A DNA stretch of 64,000 bases, taken from contig NOWV01000003.1 in NCBI GenBank assembly GCA_003344405.1, positions 558,001 to 622,000 on the forward strand. The letters run 5' to 3'. The translations under genes and the position numbers were made by a program. Numbering within the stretch: position 1 is the stretch's first letter; each line of letters begins with the position of its first letter. The notes beneath the pieces are model-generated. The model was not told the origin of the DNA and did no database searches. It was given only the letters and a program-made list of their open reading frames with translations. Of this stretch, positions 39,001-51,047 are shown piece by piece. The stretch is from Trichoplax sp. H2. Its lineage: Eukaryota > Placozoa > Uniplacotomia > Trichoplacea.

Positions 39001-42000
39001 TCTCGCTTAATAATTTGTTAGTCGATTGTCCGACAATATGCTGACATCTTTAAAGAATGCAACATTTGCTGGAATTGGAATAAGTTTATCAACGCTGTAA
39101 TACCAATTTATGTCTGTTTTTAACTAGCCAATTCTTTGATCGTTTTCGAATGTATTAGGAGAAAGACTATACCCACCTATACATCTACTTTATCTTCATT
39201 CTCTAGGTCTGTGAATAATAATCTTTTATCCTCAATTGAGCCCGGATGCCTATCTTCTTTCACTAGGCTAAGATCATTGTAATATAAGCTAGCTCTCCTT
39301 TATAATAATTTATTAATCTAAATCATTTAACTAGTAAATTTCAAATACACCACACTACAGCATTAATTTATGTTTAGGTTTATGCTTCTTAATTTTTCTA
39401 AAGTAATCAGCGCCTTAGTTGGTATTATTTCGAAAATAGCTGCAATTCGCAATACTATTTGATTTTGATTCTCAATCGGCTTTATAATTTATTTGTTCAT
39501 CACTTACTGTAGTTATTACCTTTACGGATAAAAACAAATATCAATATCATATAAATATTTACAATCTAGAATAGATCGACACATAATTGCGTTAAAACGT
39601 AAAGTGAATATTGTACGAATAAACATTTTTTATCACTTTCATATGAATACGATTATTATTTCAGAAAATTAGTAAAACTTATAAAATAGAACAAGTATAG
39701 ATTGTTAAAACCTATGATGGACTTCGTAATCGTCCGATATTGATCGTATCTATCTGATTAATTATAGGTACCTAAAGAATAATTCTTTGAATCAACTTCA
39801 AGACGGATCTTTTGGGAGCTTAACTCGATTATTTACTCTGTAAATTGATACCATAATTTTTTCGTTAGTCATTATGCTTCGATATCAGAAATATTAGTCT
39901 GCTACAGGCTTAATGAAGTGAAAAAAATACTATTCCATTTTATTGTCAGTAGTAAAGTTGCAGATCAAAAAACAATTAAGATGTTTTGTAAAATACAACT
40001 ATTAATTGCATTATCTTCTGTTTTTATATTATGTAACAGAGATATCAGCTACAACAGGCTTATGGTCTTTAATAGAAATATACTGGGGAGCGCAAGCAAT
40101 TTAAGGGGACTGTATGTTGACTATATGTAGCTTTGAGAGCTGATTGTATAATAATTATAGTGTCTATTAAATATCAGAATTTGTAGATTCTGTAAATTAT
40201 ATTTTTTATCAATATCAAGTAAAGTAATTATAATAGCCAACCATGTCAAAGTAGTGCACGTCAATAAAAATACTCGAGACAAAAATTTACTGCTATAGAT
40301 GTACATACCCGTATTACGAAAGGGCATAGGAATAACACTATTAGAGTATTAGATTTCTTGCTTCTGTTTCTCTTCTTGTAACATTGTCACGACTAATTTA
40401 AAGAAAACTGTAAGTAACATATAATAACTTAGAGAAATTAGTGTGGTCTTAAAATTTTCATGACTTGGTAAGAAAATTATTTACTAGTTTTTGTTTTCGT
40501 GTGACTGCTAAACATTAACTATGATTAAATAGATGGGAAAATTACTGATTTGCCACTATATAATTTCACATTTACCAATGTGCCATTACAAATTTCATAT
40601 TTACCAATATGCCATTGCACTCATTTCCTTTCGAGGAAGCTTCATTACCTGAGATAACTCGCCTAGTTCCCGCGTTGTGCTAAGTCACCTTGATAATTTA
40701 CTAGCATCGCTAAAGTTTTCCGACATATTTTTAAAATTAAATTACGTCTTAATTCATTAGATAGTGGTATTTGTAGCTCTTTCTACAGTTCAGAAGTAAT
40801 AAATCGTATGTAGTTTCTAATTGAAATGAACGATGGAAAAGCAATATATTGTTCTTGAGATATAATGAAATTTCAATATTCTTCGAATCTTTGAAGACGA
40901 AATTTTAGAATACTCGATGATACATATCAGCTTGATGCTCATAACCATTGAAATCTTGCTAAATAGACCGATATCCTTATTCTAACAGCTATCTTAATGG
41001 AAATAAATTATCTAACTTTAATGGCACCGGATTTAAAGACCTAAACAGATTGTCAGCATTGTATGTATTTGCTATTAATTTATGCAAGAATTTTTAATTT
41101 TGACTGCTGTGATAAGAACTATTATGAAAACATTTTATAAATATTCTCAAGGATTGATATTTTTAATTCATATAATAAAAATACCAAAGTCTTTCTTTTA
41201 TTAATTTTTCAAACGAAAGGTACTTGGATCACAATGATTTTACATACATCAAGGCTTCAGATTTTAGTCAACTTAAAATACGATCTTTGTAAGTAATAAT
41301 TTTATAACCGTGCGTGTTTGTAGGTACTGTATATATCATAATATAACGCATACTACTACTACATATACTTAATTACTGCACATGACATGATTAAATTTTT
41401 AATTAAATAGGTTACTGACACTATCAGTAATTTCTATTAATATACTTTTTATCTTTCAATTTTAATAAAAATTATAATGGCTTATATGAGTTTAATGTGA
41501 TATTCAACAACATGACTGCAGTAATAATTAATACATTACTAATTTGCTAAAAACTTGTTAGTAGAGAGTACATATCTCAATCTAATCATTCTATCTCATG
41601 TTTTATTATAGCTTTAAAACTTGATGTAATAAAATACCGTTTATTTGCTTTGAGTGTCAACATTGTCGAGATTTTAGCTTAGTAATAGGCTATGAATTTA
41701 TATTCTATTTACATCACGTATTGTATAAAGTGAAATTTATAATCCATTTCTTAATAAACATTTTAAATGTTTCTAGAACTATGAGCCACAACAAAATAGA
41801 ACAGATTGAGAATCAAGCATTTGCTGGAATGACTTTCCTATCACAACTGTATGTTGCTACTGTAGTAATTCGCCTGCTGTATAAACTAGAATACGGTATC
41901 AATTATCAGGTTAAAATCACATGCGGATAGTACATCAGTATTTTGGTTAATTAATTAATTTAGCTATTTAAACGTTTTTATATAAATAATTTCACCATTA

Positions 42001-43754
42001 AAAATAGAACTTAGCATTTCTTCTCGAGTGACTGGAGCCCACTGCTTATTTAAAATAAAATAATTTTTATCCTATAGAACTCTCTCTTACAATAAAATTA
42101 AAACTGTTACTGCCGATACCTTTCATCAATTATCTGGTCTATTTACATTGTAAGAATTTAACTTTCTACTTTTTCTAAAGTGAAAGCCGATAAATAATAT
42201 ATTTCGAGATATATCTATTCCTAGAAAATTGGACTATAATAATATTAGCACAGTAGCAGCTCGAAGTTTTGGAGCGATGCAACGTTTGACATCGATGTGA
42301 GTTAACGATTAAAATATCGTCATTCATATCAGCGTCTGTAACCAAATTACTTTATTAATAGATGCTGTTACTGTAATGATCTAAGTTATCGCTCACTATT
42401 TCTGTAATGGAAATCAAATCTTTTCGTTTATACGATATTACAGATATCTGAATAGCAATAACTTGATGGCCATCAAAAATGATACCTTTTCTGACGCCGT
42501 CAACATTGGATCTCTGTAAGTAAAAGATTTTAGAATATTTTAAACAGTTTCCTACATAAATTCAGAAATAATGAATTCTTTCGGTTCTAGTAACCCTATT
42601 GCAATTGTTGTATTAAGGTAGTGCTAATAATTTAATAGATTATCTTTCACTATCGATATTAGTTACTTACAAAATAATCAAATCAGAAATATTGACGATC
42701 GATCTTTCGCATCTATGAAAATGTTACGAACGCTGTAAGTGATTAATTACCAGGTTATTATAATGCGTTTATCAGCTTTTTAATAATTGTACTGATTTTC
42801 CTTGATGAAAATATTGATATTGTGTGATGAATCTTGTTAGTGTACTATGTATATGTTAAGAATATTTTTAACATTCTTGATGATCACCACTAATTCCAAC
42901 CAAAATTTCAAATCAAATCAAAATAAGAAATTTATCCTATAACCAAATTTACGTGATTAATGATAAAACTTTTGCTGGTTTAGAAAATCTTAACACGATG
43001 TAAGAATTTTAATGTTTGAGAACTTAATAAGAATGGAGCGTAATTTATGGCTTATTTTTCGATGACTTATATTGATGAGTGATGTAAAAATTACATGCTA
43101 ATAGTATCAATTTATGCGTTTAATATTTAAAACTACAGAAATCTGAATGCAAATCCACTGATATGCGTTTCGTCCAATGCATTTATCAACGCAACTAATC
43201 TGAGAGATGTGTATGTTGATTAATCATTTCTTTAATTTTTACGCTAGCGTCTTTACGCATTCAATGTGGCGACTCACCTACAAGGGGGTTGATTTATTGT
43301 AGTGACTACTGCTAGATTACCATGATTTTCTTTTCTTAGGTTTGCCAATTTCAATCAAGTCTGCTGTGCTACACTCCCATCAACAACAGCATGCTCAGCA
43401 GGAAGCTGTGCCAATAATGCAACTATCTCCTGCAATAGTGTAACAGTATCAAGTACTAGGTCAGTAGAAATAATCATAAACCTCTTAACAGCTGGATATT
43501 GTTATAATATGGATATATCTTCCTCTATTTGATAGACTGTATGAGTAATAAAATTTGATGGCTAATTCAAGAAAAATATTTTAATTTAGTTTTCAGTACT
43601 ACTTGTACTTATGATTTAAATTCTTTGCGTTCGCGATAGAATTACAATGATCGGAACTGGTACCATTGGAGCTGCAGTGTCGTCAAATATGTTAAATAGC
43701 GAGATCCCTGTAATTTTAGGTTCTCTAATATTAGCTTTGTTACTGCAACGCTAA
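36033..43754 (+). CDS. Secreted or membrane-anchored LRR protein, 18 one-repeat exons
   Basis: 22 exons, 566 residues. Signal-peptide exon 36033-36081; LRRNT 37077-37194; 18 LRR exons 37767-37841, 38125-38196, 38359-38430, 38662-38733, 38853-38924, 39022-39096, 39207-39278, 39768-39839, 40040-40111, 40989-41060, 41220-41288, 41777-41848, 42078-42149, 42225-42296, 42444-42515, 42663-42734, 42928-42999, 43139-43210; LRRCT 43340-43459; tail 43640-43754. Every LRR exon is 69, 72 or 75 nt and phase 2 at both ends, coding one 23-25-residue repeat of the form LxLxxNxLxxIxxxxFxxLxxL. The start MIPKFYIFLLVIYSL is a signal peptide. LRRNT has C-x3-C-x-C-x7-C. LRRCT has a CC pair plus four further Cys. 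The tail, after SSNMLNSEIP, is a single hydrophobic stretch ending LLLQR, which fits a GPI-attachment signal or a bare membrane anchor; there is no cytoplasmic domain. The nearest architectures are GPI-anchored LRR receptors and LRR ectodomains of LGR/RXFP type. I do not assign an orthologue. Confidence 0.9.
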
Positions 43755-45923
43755 TATTTTGTACGCTTTAATTTAGCAGAAGCCACGTTACTAAAAATCT
43801 GTGAGGCTAATAACGTCTCTACTGTAGATCAATTTCTTTATGAATAGCCTTGCCAGATTGAGCTTACATATAAAGAATTTAGAATTTACGTCATTACTCA
43901 TTAATACTTATATAATGCATACTTTCATCATTTCGCCTAAACATTTTTAGTCATCGTGACTTCCTTATTTTCTGAGTGCGGTCGAGTTCTTTTTTGTTAG
44001 TTATTCGCGAGAATATAGCCATGCTTACGCTGTTACAAATATTATAAGATAATCTATTAAATGTACGTGCTCAGTCTAGGTCTAGGTTGAGATCATCTCA
44101 TAAATCTATCAAGCTATAGAAGTAATGCGGTAATTGACGATAATTTTTAGCTAGTTATTATGCAGCTGCATACCCTGTATCGTTTAACTTGTCAGTATTT
44201 ATTAATTCTACCTTATCCTTTCAAGTAGTTAAGAATAAAATGGTATGTCATAAAAAAACTGCAATCTTAGTATTTTAGTAAATAAGTTATGCAATTGCTT
44301 TTAACTGATCCCCACAATAAAACACATGCCATTCCTTAAACTATTAGTACAAAGTAATTTATGCAAAATAGCTCCATGCAGTACTGTACTGTACTGTACT
44401 GTAGGTGCCGATGTACTGTAATGTACAGTAGGTATACTGTATTATGTTAGTTAAGCTGTCATTCGGTTTGCATGCGGTTCCAACCGAACCTTTGATATGT
44501 CTACCCTACTGATACATTTTAGATATGCCAATATTAAGTTTTTCTTTTTAGATATGTCAATACAGCATGCTGTAAACTGTACTGGACAGTGTACCGTATG
44601 TACAGTATAGTACAGTACAGCACCAAGCAATTTGGAGGTCTTCATGGTCTGGCCTGGATCTTGGTCAGTAGAATACTGTACTGTACAGTACAGTCGATAG
44701 AATGCAAAGATTACAGTACAGTGTACTGTACACTCTAGTGCATCCGACTGTAAAGTGTACAGTACAGTACTGTACGTACAGTATACTGTACACTGTAGTA
44801 GAGACCCAAGTGTACAGTACACTGTACTGTACAGTGTACAGTACAGTGCAGTATGCAGTTACTGTAAGCCATAAACTCTAGGCAGTACAGTACTGTACTG
44901 TACACTAATAACAAAACACAACTTTGTTTGGTACTCGCCCTTATTTACTGTTTATGATCACCGTAATTGACAATCGAAAGGAAAGAAGTTGACGTAGAGT
45001 ATGATGAAATTTAGCTAATTCAATTTTACAGCTTACTTTGGATACTATGATAGCTAGAGAATTATAGTGTGCTGAGCTAAAGGCTCAACGGCAACGATAG
45101 AATCATCGGTTAGCGTTGGAGATAATAAAGTGATAATTTACTGTCAACTATTATCTCACATCAAGTACTTTTCATGACCTATCGACATTAGAAAGTGATA
45201 CTGGATTTATCGTAAAATAACAAGTGCGGATGAAACGAAGGTAAGAATCAACTTTCGGATAATTGTACATCATGCATTTATCATCATAGCTTGAAATAAT
45301 TTTAACGAATGACTCCTTCATTGGCTTTACGATACGCTATCTTCTAGTTTAATGATAATAATCATGAATCAGAAGTCCAATCTAAATTTTTATAACATAC
45401 CTGGGGAGAGATAGTAAATAAAATAAAAAATACCATAGTAGATATACGCGTGCTGTAGTGTACGCATATTCACGTTCTTTCAATCGAAATACAGTAAACC
45501 TGACTATCGAATAAGGGATAAAATAAAAATTATTAATTAACTACATATTTGGAATTATATTTGATGATGTAATATTCTGCTATATTGTACGTATACAGTA
45601 CAGTACTACCGGACAACTTACTCTTCTTTGTTAGTTGAACTCCTCGTATGGGATGAGTTTCCATTCTAAAGCAATACAGTAAGACAATTGTAATGTTAAT
45701 AATTATAATTGATCGCTTAATCTCATTGCAGCTTGTATATTCCATACTTTCACAATTAGAATTTATAGCTATAGATGTTTCTCCTTTTACACTCTAAATA
45801 CGACAAATTAAGGCGATTTAGCGATATTGTTCACCTTGAAGTATCCACTACAGTATGTAATCATACATCATTCCTTTTACTGATTTGCTTCTTTGGATAT
45901 ATTCTTTTCTTTTCTAGTTTACC
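43755..45923. promoter_or_regulatory. Spacer upstream of GPR143-like gene
   Basis: 2.2 kb between the LRR gene and GPR143. It includes the large GTAC-palindrome cluster at 44379-44910, 1.0 kb before the GPR143 start. The 123-codon minus ORF at 44451-44822 is translated repeat. The acceptor-like tract TTTTCTAG at 45917 just before the GPR143 ATG suggests an upstream 5' UTR exon. Confidence 0.5.
44379..44910. repeat. GTAC-palindrome repeat cluster
   Basis: Dense TACTGTAC / GTACAGTA arrays at 44379-44430, 44575-44620, 44670-44700, 44715-44850 and 44880-44910. Between them is the 16-mer GAGGTCTTCATGGTCT (44635-44650) shared with 15950-15965. Confidence 0.85.
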
Positions 45924-48900
45924 ATGAGTTCCGTTCAGTTAGCACTTTTTTGTTGTGCTAATTCGTCTTTAAAAACGGATGATCTGATCAATTTCTATCC
46001 TTTTGCATACAACGGTCTATGTGCAGGAGTCAGTTTAATTAGTATGTTCGGCGCTCTCTACACCATTTTCCTTGGAAATCGACATCAAAGTAATCAATCA
46101 AGATCGCCTGAAAACCATGGAGAGATTGATCAACATTCCACGACACCATGTAACAGTGATATTTGGGAGAGGAGTGCGAACGAATCATATTTAAATCATC
46201 GTAAAATAATTTACTGGTTAACAATTGCCGATTTCTTAGCTGTATCTGGTAAGATGATCTAGGGATAACGATAAGTCAATATTTTCACTTATTCTGTAAT
46301 TATGCAATGTACTCGTTTAAATTTTCTGCAATGCAGGTCGATTTTTCCATATCCGTAATATGTAGCTTCCGTAAGCGATTTACGTACGGCATGGCAGCTA
46401 GTAATAACTGCAGCGGTTAATTTACTGGCGTAATTGCATGCTTTCGTGTAACGGTAACGAAATTATGACTGCTACGACCAATATCAGTCTATACGTTGTA
46501 GTGATAGGTTACGCTTAGATAGAATTGAGCCCACTGCATACTGTATGTACAGTACTACATAAATAGAATACATTTTACTTGTCTAAGAAGAGAATTTGCA
46601 GGCACAAAAATATTCATGGTCGTTCTACTACGTCATATCTCGCTCCAACGCGAATTTGAATCCTAGGAAATCTACTATATCGTACTACCTAATAATTGAA
46701 AACTACTGTTTCAGCCATACTCAGATTTTATATGATTAGTTTTACGTCTTTGCATGGCGTGACTTACTTCACTTCTCCTTTATTTTCAATAGCTGTGCTG
46801 ATTAAATCTGTCCTATGGATGGTACTGTTTAGAGGTTATATTTTGGAAATTCCTACACAAGACGGCTCCAGTGTAGGCAATTTACTCTGTGCTATACTAG
46901 CTGTAAGTCCATATGCACTTATATAGTATATTCTTATGTAGCAATTCCCCGATTCATTGTTTTGTAATGTAATCATTTAGTAACAACGATATTTGTTCCT
47001 ATCATAGTGCATAAGATTGTGTCATAATGTCAGGACACAGCTAACTGATACTGTACATAACTAATTGAGATGATGTAAAGTGATGATAAGATACCGTGCC
47101 ATTTTAACTTTTGATAAACCGCAAATTAGTCTTTATTAAGATCCATATCTGCACAATAGCAATTGTTGCACTTTGCAGGTAATGTACTAGAAACAATAAA
47201 ATACCTCATTTCACAGGACTTTCAGAGATTTGTTGATGATTTTATACAGTACAATGCATATCGCGTTCAGTTAAATATTAATATTCTAAAAGCACTAATC
47301 ACATTCTTCGCATTATACTGTAATGCTTACTTTTAAATTGATGCAGGTACTTGCATTGATTACATAGTATTAAGGTAATTACATTAACATCGGTGTAATA
47401 GATTGGTATCAATACGCTTATAAAGATGTATTTTTGTAAAGAAAACTGATGTTAGTAATTGTGAATCAAATACAAGTTCATCTTGACCATTCTTTTGTTT
47501 TGTGCCTCAATTTGAAGTACTGTTACCGGAATAATATGAGTTTGTTTAACAATGAACCTAAAGAGACCTATTTTAAAAGCTCCACTATGATAGCTAGTAA
47601 TAAGCGAGAAATACTGGGAAATAGAATGAAAATCGGCGCAGTAAAGTTACTTTACTAGCTGTATATTAAAAGTAACACACAAACTGCGCCTGTAGAAAAT
47701 CTTGCCTTAATTCAGTCTTAATTATTAAGACAAATTACTAAAATACACTGCTTACTTTTTACATAATATCGCAAAGCTCATATTTAAGTAAGGAAATTTA
47801 CAATATACTGTAATGAGATTATGAGTACGTAAACCTAAAATAAATAGTGTAATATTTCTTGTACAGACCGTAATACGCTTCTTGTACACTGCTACTTTCT
47901 TTTGGACATTATGCTACGCTGTGGAAGTCTACCGAAAAATCGTACGTAAAGATGAAAGGAAGTAAGTTTCAGAGTTTACTATCATTTCACATTTATTTTA
48001 ACTGATCTTGTACAGCATGACTAGAAAGCCATACTTATGATTTATATCATAATACTTGTCATAACTAGGGTAGCTAACGGAAACTTATTTCACCATATTT
48101 TAAAATCATGCAGTTATGCGATAACTCACTTTTCATTTTTGCTGTCATAGTTACCTGTATTATTACCAAATCTTTACATGGGGCCTTTCAACTGCCTTAG
48201 TCAGCGCTAGTGCGATAACACTTTATAATCCTGGGTTAAAACGGTAAACTATTGATTAAGTCATTTAATATTCTAAGAGCTTATCATATAGGATATTTTT
48301 GCAATACATTAGGCAACACGGTACAAATATTTCACGTACTAAATTAGTCATGATGACTATAGTACCATATTTAACTGTACTACGAACTGTACATAACTTG
48401 TCAAATTGCCCTTCTAGAATTGAAGTGACAATCAACTGTACCATTACTGTACTTCTAAACAGAGCTGAAATAAATATACAAAATTATTCTCTTGCTATCC
48501 TACTAACCTCAATAATCTGATTTACTTTATAAGGTGCTACAATAACATCGATTTGCTTTTGCTACTGTATATGACATGTTATTTGCCAGCTCTTTTGGTT
48601 ATGATACTAATTCCAATTTTCTATTATTTTGTATCTCGAGAAGGTAACGTGAAATTTATCAATTCAGTATTGAGCTCATTGATTTCATTCTTTAACAGAA
48701 AGAGTAAATGTGGACATAATATACTAGCGGATACTTTCATGCTCCCGTAACGAATATCGTGTTAATAATTAATCATAATGTAATGACGAGATATTCGTTG
48801 AATTCACTCAATCTATCACATAGCTTATTTTCTTTACTGTATCTGCTAATGTAATAGTGCATTCATCAAGAATAATTTTGTGCAACTTTTAGCTATCTTC

Positions 48901-49724
48901 GTAGACATAAAGAGACAACTGCATGTTATAAAAATGTATACATAATAGTGAAAATTCTCAATAGACCAAATATTATTTTTTTGCTCATTTATGTCGCTAG
49001 TGCAACCTATGATTGCAGCTATCAATGGAGAATTCAATAATCAACTGCGTAAGAGAATAGAATCACTGCGGTGGAAGTTTCGGATGATTGTTATTATTTT
49101 TTATATTTGGTAGGCATCAACTATTGATGTAAATTTCCATTAAGGATGTAGTTATTGAATACATAGCTTAAGTTTGCATGGACAAGCATCGCTGATATTT
49201 AAATTAATCCTATACAATATAACGTAATAAAATTGTCGGAAATAACTGCAGCTATGACGGATAGATCTATATGCAGGAAAAAATGGAACAGAATGCATAC
49301 TATACTAAGAGAAAATCATCTATTTTTAAATTTGGTTAATGGGTTTTACTTATTTTAATAGCTGGGTACCCAATATCATTGAATGTTTCTTTGTATATAC
49401 CGATGCTCAAGATTTCAAGCTTGTATTATGGATGGTTATGGTTAGTCCTTTATTTTCTTTTCATCACATTGTTCCTTTAGGGATATTCTTTATTAAATGT
49501 AACTCTCACGAAAGGTGCAAGGAAGATTATGTATCTTTTGTCATACAAATTAACATGACAGTTGGATTCGTATTTATTGTACGGTAATCATATAGGGTTT
49601 AGTAAATCCATTGCAAGCGTTGCTGAATGCCTTTGTTTACCGAACTGATACTCACCTAGTACCCGTAAGGAGATATAGAAGAGTTCCATTCAGTGATGGA
49701 GAAGAAAATTCAATAATTTCTTAA
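45924..49724 (+). CDS. GPR143: GPR143 (OA1)-type G-protein-coupled receptor
   Basis: Eight exons: 45924-46248, 46793-46902, 47867-47961, 48151-48243, 48534-48643, 49001-49109, 49362-49583 and 49670-49724, giving 372 residues (human about 404). The start MSSVQLALFCC matches the family N-terminus with its CC pair. Hydrophobic segments follow the expected order: TM1 LCAGVSLISMFGALYTIFLG, TM2 from IADFLAVS through KSVLWMVLF, TM3 with FFWTLCYAVEVY, TM4 QIFTWGLSTALVSASAITLY, TM5 YMTCYLPALLVMILIPIFYY, TM6 RWKFRMIVIIFYIWCWVPNII, and TM7 from LVLWMVM. GPR143 is an intracellular (melanosome/lysosome) GPCR in vertebrates. The usual NPAQG-like stretch after TM7's W is replaced by VSPLFSF. The tail is short (RYRRVPFSDGEENSIIS). 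The 3' end is less certain: reading through 49441-49480 was preferred to a 40-bp intron. Exons 2-6 match the family well. Confidence 0.88.
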
Positions 49725-50645
49725 TTTTTTTAATATGAGATATTATAATGTGAAAGTAATCAAATCATATCTCCACACTATAGTTTAAACAAGTTTATAA
49801 TTTTTCAATCTAAAATCTATTAGTTTATTCCAAATATAAAGTGTTTGCCCTTTTAAATAGAAATTATTAAATGTTCAACCCTTTAACTTATTCTACGTGT
49901 AGAGTAATTAATTACGTATTTCACTGTTAATGAATGTACTGTGTAATCTTTACAATTGATTCGATTTTATCTACCAATCAAATTAGATATACTATTTCAC
50001 TTTTAATTCACCAATACAGTGCAACACTTGATTTTAAGTGGAGAACCTGAGAATATTTTAAGACCAACTATCTTAATGTTTATCAAAGCATGTATTGATT
50101 ATTGTACTGTATATTGCATTGTTCCAAAAGTTGTTAGTATGTACGACATTTTAATTCCGATAGTCTTTTTAGTGAAGTTTCTCAAATTTTTATCACATCA
50201 TTGCTAAGAGAAACATTTATTGATGTGTCTTACAAAGTAATGCATTCTTGTTATTTTTATTAAAACCTGCAGGAACGAAATGTGAAAAGATATCAATAAA
50301 ATTTTTGGAGTTTTCTTCTCAGTTAAACTTTTGCTTCAGCCATAGTATAGTGACATACGGAATGTGCTATCCAAGATTTAGATTATTTAAATTGTAATAC
50401 GAAATTTCGATGACTTAATAATAAAGTTTCCAAACGATTCAATCTCATTTCAGCATGGTAAAAGATTGGTAGTCTGTAAAGTACAAAATATTTCAGCCGC
50501 AATAATATGATCTTCTTATGGGCCTCATTTTAGATATGAAAAATTTCAATTTGGACCACGTTTAAACCAAATCTAATAAGGATAAGTGAAACACTTTCGT
50601 AATACACAATTACAGTATTTATGTTATACGGTATGTGTATAGGGA

Positions 50646-50803
50646 TAACCGGATGAAAAGCACGTACAATTTAGCCCTCGGCGTTTTGTAGTAATGTCTA
50701 ATAATATACGGTATACCATTAGACATTGTTACAAAATGCCGAGGTATACAGTAAATTGTGCATGTCATTCCTTACAAGACATCCCTTAGGAATGACCGGT
50801 TGA
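50646..50803. mobile_element. Foldback (inverted-repeat) element, MITE-like
   Basis: A long palindrome. Inner arms 50676-50702 and 50718-50744 pair over about 27 bp with three mismatches (CCTCGGC...ATGTCTAAT against its complement) around a 15-nt centre that is itself near-palindromic. Outer arms continue at 50661-50673 and 50752-50764 (CAATTTA / TAAATTG), and AACCGG / CCGGTT lies further out. A nested small hairpin TCATTCCT...AGGAATGA sits at 50765-50795. No ORF. It resembles a non-autonomous foldback transposon; target-site duplication not identified. Confidence 0.6.
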
Positions 50804-50977
50804 TCTTTAGACTGACTGTACAATGTACATATCTACCGAAAGAGTTATAACTTTACTGTTACGATACACATTTATTCTTACTATGGACCTAATTAATCCA
50901 CATTTCCACATTGGTTATCGCAAGATAAATCAGTCAGCGGTATTAACAGATACACGGTTAGTGCACTGGAATTGACT

Positions 50978-51047
50978 CGGACAATCCTTAGAATTGTCCT
51001 AAGGGGTATGTTGTAAGGATTGACTTGTACATTGCTTAGGATTGTCT
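50978..51047. repeat. Imperfect inverted repeat
   Basis: GACAATCCTTAG near 50979 pairs (11 of 12) with CTTAGGATTGTC near 51035. A nested CCTTAG...CTAAGG pair is at about 50985-51003. It may be a degenerate relative of the foldback element 200 bp upstream. Confidence 0.5.

Noticed and set aside
44451-44822. 123-codon minus ORF
   Set aside because: Also read through GTAC repeats.
44379-44910. CRISPR-like array
   Set aside because: Repeats are overlapping short palindromes without fixed spacers, in a eukaryotic genome.
47449-47658. Nested gene in a GPR143 intron (also 48299-48520)
   Set aside because: ORFs begin at arbitrary ATGs, have no family features and lie wholly inside well-supported introns.
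49441-49480. 40-bp GT-AG intron at the end of GPR143
   Set aside because: Far shorter than the shortest intron placed here (about 70 bp). Reading through keeps the frame and meets a good donor at 49584 with a matching final exon.
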